64,000 nucleotides of DNA from Cryptomeria japonica (Eukaryota > Streptophyta > Pinopsida > Cupressales > Cupressaceae). The number at the start of each line of letters is the position of its first letter. The first letter of the stretch is position 1. Positions 24,452 to 36,242 of the stretch are shown here, in pieces. A program made the translations under genes and the position numbers. A model generated the notes under the pieces. The model was given only the letters and a program-made list of their open reading frames with translations, was not told the origin of the DNA and did no database searches. The stretch spans positions 337,268,002 to 337,332,001 of the forward strand of contig NC_081414.1 in NCBI RefSeq assembly GCF_030272615.1, read 5' to 3'.

Positions 24452-25211
24452 TTGACATAGTGTGTGAAATTTTACAAAATTTAATCACATTGACAAAGTG
24501 AGGGACTTAGTGTTTACACACAAAATTTAATCTCATTAATGCACATAGAGCATGCGGTGTTGTGTTTGGCCATAAATTTTTGCAGTTAGTGAAAAGAAAA
24601 CTTAAAATGTAGCTAAATATTGATAACCCCAAGGAATATGTACCATCACCAAGAGTAAACTAGTCAACGGCGAATGATCTATCATGAACCTATATTTTTA
24701 AGTATTGTTAGTCTACACATAAAATGCATACATGAACATAAAGGCTTTATGATAATCACTTCAACTAAAATGCATGATAATAGATGAAAAGGTGGGATTA
24801 TATACCATAAAAATACATCCCTTGAAATTATATCGAGCGAACCCACTATGTTGACACAAAAATCATAATGCGATAGTGTTGTATATCATCAAAAAGACCT
24901 GCATGAGCATAAAGGTTTTGCGATAATTATATCATCAAAAATTGTCAAATAGTGTTGTCTATTATAAAAAATTGTAATGCTCATAAAATGCATGATAATA
25001 AGTTGTGTTGCAAAATACGTCCCTTCGAATTGCATTGAGTGTACCCGCTATGTGCATGCAAAAACCGTGTTGCAAAAAAAACCATTCATCAATAGACCTG
25101 CATTTTGAACAAATCCTTAATATACACGTAACAAACTTGAACATTAAGGTTTTATAATCATTGTTTGAGATGAAAGACATGATTAAAAAAAAAGACACCA
25201 TTAAAGACCTA

Positions 25212-25545
25212 CTACTCAAGTGTGCCTGAAGGGTCATCTCTTTGCTTAAGAGTATCCAGTCGGGCAGTATTGCTTCATGATCAACAGTAGTCACTGTCTA
25301 TGGCTCTTTGGTCTACGGTTTTGCTTGATGCTTGATATTTGTAGCTATAATAAGGTGTGAATACAGGAAAATGGTTTTATGTCTCTCATAGTCTTCAAAT
25401 GCAGGTATGTCATTCTTTCTAATCATGTATGTTCGCAACCAAGTTCCCACAAAAATAACTGAACATGTAGGATATGTGAACCCATCATCATTTGTCATTG
25501 GTTGTGTTAGCTTTTATTTTCCCCGTACACATCATGCCAACCAAT
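25212..25545 (-). pseudogene. Transposase C-terminal fragment (copy 1)
   Basis: Reads DDGFTYPTCSVIFVGTWL, RTYMIRKNDIPAFEDYERHK and SHLIIATN, ending at the TAG equivalent to that at 28162 in copy 2. An insertion of about 8 bp near 25260 breaks the frame before the stop. It is the 3' part of the gene seen at 28162-30009, brought here by the large duplication. Confidence 0.6.
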
Positions 25546-25584
25546 ATTATGATCTCTCTTCATTCCCTTGCAGTGCAAAAACTA

Positions 25585-26756
25585 AGAAATCCTATCTCAT
25601 TTTTTCAAGATTCCCTACGGTTTTATTAAGGCAACTTTTTTTCAGTTGGTGAAAAAAATGTTAGTCTCATTCAATCAAATGTTGTTGCATGGCTAATTTC
25701 TCATTTTTCTCATCGTGATCATGAACCTTCAATTTCTACATGTCTAGTTAGGCATTCTTACCTTATGCGTCCTCCTATTTTGCCCCTCCCCACCACTCGA
25801 TCGAACGCTCGAGGTGATACCCTACCGACGTCATCCCTTGAGCGCCATAAGTGCTAAAAATTGTTAAACTTTGATGAGCCCTAACTCAAATCCATGGCAC
25901 CTATGAATGATTTTTTTGAACCTACGAGGCCACAAGAGGGGTCCCTACAAAAGACTATCTTGGTTTGTCAAGATTCCCTACAGTTTTATTAGGGCAACAT
26001 TTTTTCAGTTGGTGAAAAATTCATCAGTCTCATTCAATCAAATGTTGTCGTGTGGCCAATTTATCATTTTTCTCGTCATGATCATGAACCATCAGTTCTG
26101 ACATGTCTAGTTAGGCATTATTACTCTATCGATGCTCCTATTTTTGCCCCCCACTCAGACAAACACTCGGGGTCATACCCTAGCAGTGTCATCCCTTGAG
26201 CATCTTAAGTGCTAAAAATTGTCAAACTTTGATGGGCCCTAACTCGAAATCCATGGCACCTACGAATGATACATTTAAACCTATGGGGCCACAAGAGGGG
26301 TCCCTACAAAATCCTATATCATTTTTTCAAGATTCCTTATGGTTTTATTAGGACAACATTTTTTCAGCTGATGAAACATCGTCAGTCTCATTCGATCAAA
26401 TGTTGTTGCATGGCCAATTTCTAATTTTGCTCGTCGTGATCATGAACCGTTGGTTCCAACATGTCTAGTTAAGCATTCTTACCCTATGCATGCTCCTATT
26501 TCCCCCACCCCCACTCATTTGAACGCTCGGGGTCATACCCTGTCGGCATCGTCCCTTGAGTGCCCTAAGTGCTAAAAATTGTCAAACTTTGATGGGCCCT
26601 AACTCAGAATTTGTGGCACCTACGAACGATCCATTTGATCCTACCGGGCCACAAGAGGGATCCCTACAAAATCCTATCTGCATTTTTCAAGATTCCCTAT
26701 GGTTTTATTAGGGCAGCATGTTTTCAGTAGATGAAAAAATCATCACTCTTTCAACG
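25585..26756. repeat. ~360-bp tandem satellite, array 2 (about 3.2 units)
   Basis: Same monomer as array 1. It begins mid-unit at 25585, has unit starts at 25813, 26168 and 26531, and stops at the same internal position as array 1 (GTAGATGAAAAA). The shared end shows array and flanking segment were duplicated together. Confidence 0.92.
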
Positions 26757-28525
26757 AAAAAATATAGATAAACAAGCATTACACTGTAGACACATAATGA
26801 TCATCAATATTTCCATGTATTATATACACATAATTACCATTACACTTGCATGTGACATCCATGAACAAATATGCAAACATGATTTTTCATCATTATCAAT
26901 ACAACTACACCAATGTACTCATGTACAGATACATTATATATCATCAATATAACTAAACTAGTTTGCTCATGGACATCGTATATCATCATAACAAAGTTAC
27001 ATAAATTCACATCCATATACAAATAGAACATCCCACTTCATATGCATGAGAAATCCTTATGTCCTAAGAGAAAAACTTACATAGAGCAATGCCTGCATAT
27101 AAATGAAGACCAAAATAATCAACCTTTTTATGCGGAATGAATGTGCTACAAGAAAAAAATTATAACACTTATTACAAATTATTTTGTCAAATTATAAATA
27201 GATCATTTGAAACATTTTTAAGAAGTACAAGATTGTATAATTATAAAACTTACTAGTTTCTCTACAAAGTCTACAAGCATAATTTTGAAGAAAGACGCAT
27301 GTTGATTAAAGCCCTTCTTACTGCATTTCTCACTGCATTCTCTGCATGGTTGAAGACGATGGTAGATATTGTCATTTCTGAATTGCAATACATTCACTTG
27401 ACATAGTGTGTGAAAGTTTACAAAATTTAATCACATTGACAAAGTGAGGGACTTAGCGTTTACACACAAAATTTAATCTCATTAATGCACACAGAGCATG
27501 CGGTGTTGTGTTTGGCTATAAATTTTTGTAGTTATTGAAAAGAAAAATTAAAAAGTAGCTAAATATTGATAACCCCAAGGAATATGTACCATCACCAAGA
27601 GTAAACTAGTCAACGGTGAATGATCTAGCATGAACCTATATTTTTAAGAATTGTTAGTCTACACATAAAATGCATGCATGAACATAAAGGCTTTATGATA
27701 ATCACTTCAATTGAAATGCGTGATAATAAATGAAAAGGTGGGATTATATACCATAAAAATACGTCCCTTCGAATTATATCGAGTGAACCCACTATGTTGA
27801 CGCAAAAATCATAATTCGATAGTGTTGTATATCATCAAAAAGACTTGCATGAGCATAAAGATTTTGTGATAATTATATCATCAAAAATTGTCAAATATTG
27901 TTGTCTATTATAAAAAAAATTGTAATGCTCATCAAATGCATGATAATAAGTTGTGTTGCAAAATACGTCTCTTTGAATTATATCAAGTGTACCTGCTATG
28001 TGCATGCAAAAACCATGTTGCGAAAAAAAACATTCATCAATAGACCTACATTTTGAACACATCCTTAATATGCACATAACAAACTTGAACATTAAGGTTT
28101 TATGATCATTGTTTGAGATGAAATACATGATTAAAAAAAATAAGACACCATTAAAGACCTACTACTCAAGTGTGCTTGAAGGGTCATCTCTTTGCTTAAG
28201 AGTATCCAGTATTGCTTCATGATTAGCAGTAGTCACTGTCCATGGCTCTTTGGTCTTCGGTTTTTCTTGATGCTTGAAATTTGTAGCTATAATAAGGTGT
28301 GAATACATGAGAATGTTTTTATGTCTCTAATAGTCTTCAAATGTGGGTATGCCATTCTTTCTAATCATGTATGTTCTCAACCAAGTTCCCACAACAATAA
28401 CTGAACATGTAGGATATGTGAAGCCATCATCATCTGTCACTGGTTGTGTTAGCTTTTGTTTTCCCTATACACATCATGCCAACCAATATTATGATCTCTC
28501 TTCATTCCCTTGCAGTGCAACAACT
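26757..28525 (-). repeat. 1.77-kb segment, copy 2 of a large direct duplication
   Basis: Counterpart of 23813-25575. Here the minus strand runs on without interruption from the transposase body at 28530 and above, so this is probably the original arrangement. Confidence 0.9.
27254..27397 (-). pseudogene. B3-type DNA-binding domain, partial exon (copy 2)
   Basis: Same exon as at 24308-24451 with a few replacements (HASFFKIMLVDFVEKL). The splice donor GTAAGT is kept at 27253. Confidence 0.45.
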
Positions 28526-30009
28526 GCAAAAAAATGTCCTGGCCCTGTACAAGATCTGATAGACATTCATACTCAAGTGAACTTTCCATGTCATCATTTG
28601 ATAAGGATATTGTTTGAGATAAAAGAGTTAGATATTGTGGAACCCATGTATCAAACCAATCACTTGACTTGCACTGATCCCAATCACATTGAACACAACT
28701 CTAACAAAAACAAGCCAATGCTCATGTCCAAATGGTCCATGTACTTACATTTGAGCTGAGAAATAGATGCATCTTTGAAGAATCTTTAATTGTTTAACAG
28801 TCCAATCTGTCTCCCACTATTCCCCCCTCAACCAACCAAAAGTATATGGTCACTGTTGAATCAAGAGTGCCTCCATGTGACAATGTTGAACTACACCAAT
28901 CACCAATAGAACGTGCATCAGAGAAATTTGCACCTAAAATCCTCAATTGCTCCTTAACTAGATCTCTCTTCAAACATGCACTTGCTCCATCATGCTCCCC
29001 CTTTCTCATGCCCTACCTCAAAAAAAAACCAAATATGAGGTGTATGCCTCTCTACATGCATTCTACTCAACCAATAAAACATACGGGCATTCTTGAATTA
29101 ACCCATAAATTTATCTGACCATATGAGTTGTCGATCAATTGCAATATCTTTCTCATGTGAGAACTCAAAAAAATTCTCGATAGAATGTTGCACATACTCG
29201 GAGGAGTGTGATATATCATCACTCATATAAAAGTGATACTCCCTAGTTATCTTCATGTCCTCTCCTGTACTATCAGGAGCATGTCTATATGTAATGTGAA
29301 CAAAAATAGCAATCTGGATTGAATTGTAGTACTAAGACTGTACCTCATTTTGTGGTTGCAATGTATAGTTCTCTGTAAAATCAACCATCGATACAATAGT
29401 GCCAATTGGGAAAGAGTTCTTACACATCTTGAACTGTCGATCCAACCACTGAGACCTATGGGTGTGCCTTGCATACTTGTAGAAAATATTTTCCTTAAAA
29501 TCCAAAATAAAATCAGCAACACTCACTTCTCTTGAGACTAATTCGCATCTAGAACCTTCACCTCCACTCTTCAAAATATATTTCACTATCTCATATCTTT
29601 TTCTCTCAACACAATTCTTTCCAAACTCATGTTCGCTGTCCTCATAAAAACATGAAACAAGATTTGACAACCCACCACATTGTGAGCACTTCTCATTCAA
29701 AAAATCATTTCTATAGAAATAGTAGCCATCATCTCTAGGGTATAAAAATAGATCTTGCAAGTCTCTTGATGATCTTGGAAATAGCATTGCACCACACTCC
29801 TGCAACATCTCATTAGTATGCATCGTAGAACGAATATGGAATAAAATTTCATGGTACATCTCCACATGGTACTTGCAACAACAAGTATTATGAATCTTAA
29901 GAGGTACACAATAAAATGTCTTCAAAGATTCAAAGGCCCTTTGTGATATTTGCAAAGTTGGATGTACTTCACTAAAAAATGTGTACAACATTGTTTGGCT
30001 TGATTCCAA
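28162..30009 (-). pseudogene. Decayed DDE-type transposase
   Basis: The minus strand has a Cys/His-rich region (HNTCCCKYHVEMYHEILFHI, ...KCSQCGG...), then QWLDRQFKMCKNSFPIGTIV, VDFTENYTLQPQNEVQS, IFVHITYRHAPDS, IWSDKF(stop)GQFKN-like, HIWFF, GKGEHDGASACLKRDLVKEQ and WCSSTLSHGG. The D of VDFTENY, the D of WSD and the E of KGEHDG sit where a DDE catalytic triad is expected. Stops after NEVQS and before FKNARMFYW break the frame. A C-terminal segment (DDDGFTYPTCSVIVVGTWL ... SSTLE, stop at 28162) follows after a gap that may be an intron. I recognise this type from plant repeat proteins but do not commit to a superfamily name. Confidence 0.68.
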
Positions 30010-30776
30010 GAAATGTTTGGGATGTGGTGTGCGGTCTCAGTTGTCAATTCTTAATTTCAAAGCATACTCACTAATACATTTGGCCTAAAATTCTGATGGA
30101 GAAGGTATATTGTGACCAAATTTGATTTTTTTTTTTCAAAATGCCCGCATTCATCAGAATTCCAATGATAATTCAACATTTGGTTTCGATGGAGAAGGAA
30201 TTGACAATGAAATTTGTGTTTTTTTAGAAAAAGTGTCTGCGTTCGTTGAAATTCCGACGATCGCGAGCATTACTTTAAAAAAAAAGACCAAGTCATTTGA
30301 TAAACATTATTCCCGCCTCTTCGTCCCATCGACCTCTGCCATCACAAATAAATTGGGGCATTACTACAAGGAGGGAAACAATTCTAGATTGTGGTGTAGC
30401 CAAGATCCGGTTGAAGAAAAAAGGTAGGACATAATCAACCAATTAATTGCTATACATATTGTGTTGAAAAATATTATTTTCTTTTCAAATATCTAGATTC
30501 AATGTTTATTATAGATTTGTTAGATTAATTGCCAATAGAAGAGATGGTGAGAGGTTTCTATAATATGATATGATCGATTAAAAAGAAGAATTTCTTACAA
30601 GACCTAAACCCTTGAACAATCATACAATCTTGTATTAATTAAATCATTGCATTTTTTTTCACATAGATAAGTACTAACCAAAGGGGATTAGCTGCTTTAT
30701 GACAGAAATAAAACCAACCAAACACAGGTCCATACATCCAATCCTTAGGCTATACCTATAAAGGAATCTACAAAGG
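30010..30776. other. No clear gene; transposase 5' flank
   Basis: The minus strand just above 30009 may encode the transposase N-terminus, but frames are short. At 30090-30270 there are palindrome-like words (AGAATTCCAATGATAATTC, GAAATTCCGACGATCG) similar in style to those at 37626-38000. Confidence 0.4.
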
Positions 30777-31460
30777 CTAGAGGATGATGGCCAGGTGTGC
30801 TCTAATTTCCATTAATTTTCTCGTAGCGGTCCTCGTGAGCCAACAGACATCTCTGTCCAACATCCTTTGGAAGGGGGCAAAATTCCTGTTGATGACTCCA
30901 ATCTGGTAGACTTCCCAGACATCTTCTATTAGGGATTTCAACCTTTCCTTCTCTGCCTTAGCACGATCTCTTTCCACATCTTCAAGGTCTTGGTCATCTT
31001 CTGAATTTGAGGAAACATAGCTATCCGAGTTGAAGTAACTACCCAACCATCTAATACAACCTGTCTGCATCCAGATTCAAAATCTCATTAGCAATGGCCT
31101 ACCCATCCATCGTGCGGATAAAACCATCTATCCTTTGGATGCATACTTCCTTCGACCCTAGGATATCTATCATTGGGAAAATCACTACCTCATAAATGAA
31201 ACCATCACACCAGTGTCTACCTCCGCCAAGGATGGATTCCACCAATCTCCAAACTGAATCGAGGACACTTTCATCCATGAGAAACAACCTTCTGCACTAC
31301 ACTTGAAAGGATTCATCCCTACACATACAACTCAATCCAAAATGATGAACCATCTTTGTGCCTCAAGACTCGAATGCTTTCTCCCTTCATCGTGATAACC
31401 CTTATACAATGATCAACTCGTGAAGCCCTGAGTAATGTATGAAATCGATAAGACCCATCT
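30777..31460 (-). pseudogene. Unrecognised degenerate coding region
   Basis: Frames on the minus strand join across stops and shifts: SYRFHTLLRASRVDHCIRVI, KGESIRVLRHKDGSSFWIEL (31460-31330), DESVLDSVWRLVESILGG (31280-31220), GSKEVCIQRIDGFIRTMDG (31155-31099) and CIRWLGSYFNSDSYVSSNSE...IEDVWEVYQIGVINRNFAPF...LTRTATRKLMEIRAHLAII (31060-30777). The last part includes a charged coiled-coil-like stretch (DVERDRAKAEKERLKSLI). The consistent strand and amino-acid composition suggest an old gene or a Gag-like ORF. I do not recognise it. Confidence 0.4.
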
Positions 31461-32024
31461 ACATCATCCAGTCTGCTTACTATCCTTATCTCTGTAAAAG
31501 TAAATGCGTATGAGGTTAAGGTTTAGGATAGGATGTAGGAAAGTGAAGGAGGTTAAGATAAGGGATATGAAAGGTAGATGGAAGGTAATAATGATAGGAA
31601 GTGAGGTAAAGGCTATGAGGTGTGGGTTAGAAAATAGGGTGTAGGAAATGGAAGGAAGGGTCATCCATGCCATAGTGCTTCAAGAGGAGAACATTCACAT
31701 GAGGGACAAGAAGAGTCATATCACTTTGAGGGTTTTCACCAAGATGAGTAGCCCAAGTATGGACCTCAAATCTTACAAGCCTTATAGAATTTGATAGGTG
31801 TGATACAGGATAGGTTTTCACCCACAACAAATACATCTCATGAGGATCCACTTGTAGTAGAGGAGCATATACTTGCATCTTGGGAGCTTATTAGGTGTTC
31901 ACCTTGAATTTGGGAAATACACATAGAGGAGATAGAAGATTGATCAATACACATTACCTAGCCTCATCATGAATAAATATAAGAGGTAAAGACTAGGTAG
32001 ACACCATCTTAGAATGTCAAAGTA
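31461..32024. other. Non-coding DNA, no gene seen
   Basis: Contains a purine-rich plus strand at 31500-31660 with repeated GTAGGAAATGGAAGG-like words and short frames only. Confidence 0.4.
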
Positions 32025-32213
32025 GATAGTTGATATGTGGGTCTTTACCCTCCCAACCACCCAAAGGTCAAAGGAAGATTCACTGCTGCAACACTCACTT
32101 TTTGTGATAGTCTCAAGCACTTAGGACAGTCACTCCTTTCATGGCCATTTTTCTTCACAACACCCTCTAACATTAATTATGATGATAGTGTAAAGACCCA
32201 CATATCAACTATC
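32025..32213. mobile_element. 189-bp element with perfect 24-bp terminal inverted repeats
   Basis: The left end GATAGTTGATATGTGGGTCT (32025 on) and its exact reverse complement at 32190-32213 match over 24 of 24 bp, with 141 bp between. Size and ends fit a MITE or a short foldback. I see no clear target-site duplication (left flank GTCAAAGTA, right flank AAAAATGAG), so origin by transposition is not shown. Confidence 0.6.
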
Positions 32214-33457
32214 AAAAATGAGAGAAGAAACATTCATGTTCTTTTGGTACTTTGTGATTTCTAAACCATGTTTGAATCTTTCTTATCTTATGTGAAAGAA
32301 TATTAGCATGATGCCTTTAAGTACACAGCCTTAGATACACAATTCAAAATTTATGACATCATACCAATGGATAAAAATTAGATCTAGGAATCGTCAACCT
32401 TGAAAAAAATATGAATTTAAACAACTAAAATGTGGACCATGCCCATTATCTAGCCTAAGGATAAAATCATATATGTGATTCTTATATGATAAAAAAACTA
32501 GCACTTATGAATTTTTAAATCTTGCAAGATCAAATTGCAAAAGGTCAAAAGGTAGGAATCTTATGTCTAAGACTTTATTTGTGGAAGTTAGGGTGGTTTT
32601 CACCTATGTTGCCTTTACTCAATGAAATTTGTAGCAATTTCTTGAATCTTTACACCTCAAATTAATCATTGATAGTGTTGAGTTGGTTGATGATAAGTAA
32701 TGAAATGAGGGTAGAAACAAATACTAGCTCCCTCATCTTGTGTCTATGTCTATTTGTCTTGTGGTACACTAGGTTATCCTAAAGCAAGACACATGTCAAG
32801 GTTCGTATAAGAGTGCATGTGAGTGTAGTGTGTTTGCTATGTAGAATGTTTTTTTTTTTTTGATCGAATACCAAAATAAAGTCAGAGTACAAAGCCAGGT
32901 TACAATAATAGTGACCAAGTTGATTACTCCATCAAATCCCCAACTAGGCTAAACCGTCTTAAAATTAGAAGGAAAAAAAAAAGAATCAGTTTATACGATT
33001 AAGAGTAACGTGTAGAGCTTCGAGTCAACATCAAATTACATCAATATTATATCATCTATTAACAACATATTCAAAAAGATAGATTGTAATAGCTTATTAA
33101 GATTCATTATCACTATCAGTATGTGGATTCTCCTCTTTCTCTTAATTCTCCCCATCTTCATTATTAGCTTCGTCCAATATTTTCATGAATCTTCTTGTTG
33201 GCATCTTCAATGTAAATGATACCTATTCAATAATAATTATCATTGTGATTCTAAGATTACACTATATAAGAACCCTCCCTTTACCTTGGAACACTTTCCA
33301 TTCCTTCTCTTCCAAAGAAACCAAAGAATTTAAATAGACAATAAAATCCAAAAATAGCTAGACTTTTTACTCAGATTGTAGACATACCTGACAATAATTT
33401 CAAACCATGAGAAATTATCAACAATATTCTCACCTAAAATGTTATAACGATTGACAA
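32214..33457. other. AT-rich DNA, no gene seen
   Basis: Only short chance frames. A T-run lies at 32849-32861 followed by mixed AT-rich sequence. Confidence 0.4.
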
Positions 33458-33479
33458 TCATGAATTTTCTTTTGATATC

Positions 33480-33658
33480 TTCCATGGTGCATTCCCTTCT
33501 AAAGCCTTGACAATCCATTTGATATCTAAGGCAATACCTTGTTGCCCGAGGTCTTTGATCCCCAATCCACCTAAGTCCTTACTCAAGCAGTACCATTTCC
33601 ATTTAACAATGTGCATCATTTTCTTACCTCTTCCATCTAACCACAAAATTGCACCGAC
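33480..33658 (-). pseudogene. LINE reverse transcriptase relic
   Basis: The minus strand reads WLDGRGKKMMHIVKWKWYCL, SKDLGGLGIKDLGQQGIAL and ALEGNAPWK. This is the connection region downstream of the RT palm in plant LINE ORF2, where GGLGI[KR]DL is characteristic. Only ~60 codons remain. It ends just outside the left arm of the inverted repeat that starts at 33664. Confidence 0.65.
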
Positions 33659-33663
33659 AATAA

Positions 33664-34603
33664 TGTTGTGGGTCTGACGTTTTGGTCATCGGTGCGTGAA
33701 AGCATTGCATGAGTTCTACTTTTTAAAATTACATAAAACATTTCTAATTTATTTGATTCAGTCTTATTTTAAAAAAATATTATCAATGATTTCTCCAAGA
33801 ATTGTATCTAGGATCTTCCCATCAGATAATATGTAACATCCAATGATAAAATATTTTCTTTACAAATGCTTATTTTATTTAATCATCTGAGCCTGAATTA
33901 TAATGTATATCTGTGCAGAAGCAGAAGATACAAGCTGAAGAGTCATGTGCAAGTAAATTTCGTAAAAGAAAGCAAGTAGACATTATCTTGAATGACATGG
34001 AAACAAGCTCATCAGCTGCCCATAAGAGAGCAATTGGATAAAAGTAGAGGAAAGTGTTAAAGGGTGATAAATACATAGAGAGTATGCAATACAAACAAAC
34101 AATGTCTGGAGTGTGTGATGTGATGTCTATAATTTATGTCCGGAGGGACTAACTAGTTTTGGAGTTCCTGGGAAACCTATTGGGCCACTCTTGGAGGAAA
34201 TCAATGTGTTCATGAAAGGGCCACCTTTTTTCTATTATGAGAATGATTCTTTTGCATCGAAGGATATTTGGAAGACAATATCCAAAAATTTCTATAGTGT
34301 GGAACCAGAGTTGGTGGACTCGAAGTACTTTTTAGCTTCCAAAATACCAAGAGGTTATGTACACAATCTCCCAATAGAAGGGAGATTTCAAGCATTACAT
34401 CTCCCCCCCATGACTATTCAGGAAGCACTTCCTCAAATAAAGGACTATTGGCCTCCATGGGATCAAAGAAAAAAATTGAATTACATATACTCTAGATGAT
34501 GTGGTAGTGTCCTTCGTGAAGAACATTGTACTATCATTGAAAATTCATGAGGGAAACTGCAAGATGGTGAACATAAATACATTCTTGAAAAGTGTAAAGA
34601 ATG
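33664..34603 (+). repeat. Left arm of a long inverted repeat (940 bp)
   Basis: The reverse complement of 36679-37625 aligns along the whole arm at about 94-95% by eye. The outer end reads TGTTGTGGGTCTGACGTTTT against TGCTGTGGGTCCGACGGTTT in the other arm. The inner end is at AAAGAATG (34596-34603), after which the left side jumps to a repeated block and the right arm continues as DRM sequence. Confidence 0.9.
33924..34603 (+). pseudogene. DRM: DRM-type DNA methyltransferase fragment (left arm)
   Basis: The plus strand encodes, after a splice-acceptor-like TATATCTGTGCAG at 33911-33923, a DRM linker and the first half of the rearranged catalytic domain: TSFGVPGKPIGP, GPPFFYYENDSFASKDIWKT, FYSVEPELVDSKYFLASKIP, RGYVHNLPIEGRFQALHLPP and QIKDYWPPWDQRKKLNYIYS. 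DRM proteins add cytosine methylation in RNA-directed DNA methylation, and FFYYEN, the EPELVDSKYF region and RGYxHNLPI are diagnostic. Motif VI reads ENDS, where DRM2-type enzymes have ENVA. Stops at ~34026-34045 and 34498 break the frame. The acceptor-like site suggests capture of genomic DNA with intron rather than cDNA. Confidence 0.82.
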
Positions 34604-34855
34604 ACATGGAAACAAGCTCATCAGCTGCCCAGAAGAGAGAAACTAGAGAAAAGAAGAGGAAAGTGTTAAAGGGTGATAAATACATAGAGAGTATGTAATA
34701 CAAGCAAACAATGTCTAGAGTGTGTGATATGGTCTCTAATTTATGTCCGGAGGAACTAACTAGTTTTGGAGTTCTTGGGAAACCCATTGGGCCATGCTTG
34801 GAGGACATCAATGTGTTCATGCAAGGGCCACTTTTTTTCTATTATGAGAATGATG
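34599..34855 (+). repeat. Second, direct copy of a DRM segment
   Basis: 34599-34855 repeats ~33990-34248 (GAATGACATGGAAACAAGCT to TATTATGAGAATGAT) in the same orientation at an offset of 609 bp, with scattered differences. The joint lies at the shared word GAATG. It encodes the DRM stretch SSSAAQKRET to GPLFFYYEND. Confidence 0.85.
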
Positions 34856-34869
34856 CCCAATTTGATTAT

Positions 34870-35620
34870 AATGTTAATTTTAAGCAATCAAATGTTAATG
34901 TAACGAATTTGATTATAATTAGACTGTGTATAAATAGTAATAGAAATAAACCACAAGACACAAGAACAGTAACAACAATAAAACACAAGACACAAGACAC
35001 CAATACCTTTGGAAAACCTCCCTCTTGGAGGTGAAAAACCTAGCCTTTAAATGTGTTATGTACTATCTCAAATGTAGATAGTTTACAAGACTTATCTTAG
35101 ATTTCAATTCAATAAATTAGTATTGAATGCAGCCCTTTAACAACATATGATAAAGCAGAGAAGCAAAAGTCTTGATTTGATTTGCACAAGATACTTTGAC
35201 AACTTCGTTATCTTTAACCTTGCATAATCGCCTTGCACAAGTTAGCATTAGAGAGAATCACTGCTAGTAGAACAGATTGAAGAAATATGAATTGTGTTGT
35301 CTCCAAATGACTTCATCTTGGAGCATTATATACCAACCTTAGGCGCTAATCACCCTCAAGTCGGCTTGCAAATAATAATAAATTATTATTCTATATTCCC
35401 ATGTTGGATATTGGGTCCAGCCTAATAGTTGTTTAATTTCCCTTAGCACATTACATTTTGGGCCCAGCCAAATGACAAATTGAATTCCTTTATCATGCTA
35501 CATTTGGGTCTAGCCCAATTTAAGATGACTTCCATGTTACATTTTGGGTCTAGCCCATTGACATATTTAAATAGAGGATAATACAAATGAAGTACTACCA
35601 TTTCATTCAAATCCATCAAA
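34870..35620 (-). mobile_element. Probable solo LTR of a copia-type element
   Basis: Read on the minus strand: four spaced copies of a TGGGCTAGACCCAAAATGT-like motif (35560-35400), as in U3 repeats; a TATATAAT box (~35325-35335); then ACCTCCAAGAGGGAGGTTTT and repeated TCTTGTGTCTTGTG words typical of copia R-U5. Exact ends and a target-site duplication were not resolved, and no Gag or Pol lies next to it. It sits in the loop between the inverted-repeat arms. Confidence 0.4.
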
Positions 35621-36242
35621 GTGTGAGATCCTCCTAGATCATTTGCCTCTCCTTGAGAAGCAACAATGGAAAGTTGCAGAAAATGTGGAGAGTTGTTGGC
35701 AACCTGAGCTTTGGTAAACCATTTTCCTTGGGAAGGAATTTGACATGCATTAAAAATATAGTAAAGAAAAATCTCTTTAATTTTGGATCATTTTACCCTA
35801 CCTTCAATGATTTGATTACTTCTATTGGTATGCCACAACTAGGATTGATATTTGCTAGCTAAAGTTCTTTTGAAAAGTGTCGAACAAGGGTAGAAAGTAA
35901 TGGAAAAAGAGTTTTGCAATAAAAACATGATGTAAACTGTTACACAATTACTGAAATTTTAGAAAACAATATGTCAAATTCAATTAGGACCAACCTAATA
36001 TTTCCTAAAATTATGGCCGACTAGTTTTGTCTTCAATAATATGAATGATTATGTATTTATATCACTTGCACATGTCCTCCTTCTCTCATTCAGTTTGTGG
36101 CAATCTTCTAGTCAACAACACTGAAGAGAAGATAATGGCATTAAGGGACTGAGATTGGCATCCTCTACAACAAAGTAAGCAAGTAAATCACGTAAGGCAA
36201 AGTTTTAAGTGTTAAAAGAGTTCAAATGCAGCAATGGCAACT
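35621..36242. other. Loop region, no gene identified
   Basis: Short frames only. At the right edge the minus-strand DRM sequence ends at a stop at 36243 before the expected SPCNN catalytic segment. Confidence 0.4.

Larger units (their letters stand above)
23813..25575 (-). repeat. 1.77-kb segment, copy 1 of a large direct duplication
   Basis: This matches 26757-28525 over its whole length at roughly 95% by eye; both start AATATAGATAAACAAGC and end at the TTGCAGTGCAA junction. On the minus strand it carries a transposase 3' end and a B3-like exon. It sits between satellite arrays 1 and 2. Confidence 0.9.

Noticed and set aside
21052-26756. CRISPR-like regular repeats
   Set aside because: Units are ~360 bp, contiguous, without spacers, in eukaryotic DNA; it is a satellite.
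32040-32200. Copia zinc knuckle (CDSLKHLGQSLLSWP) inside the 189-bp element
   Set aside because: Only the first Cys fits CX2CX4HX4C; the other positions are missing, so this is chance.
34870-35620. Loop of the inverted repeat as a transposase gene
   Set aside because: No transposase motif on either strand; most of it looks like a copia-type LTR.
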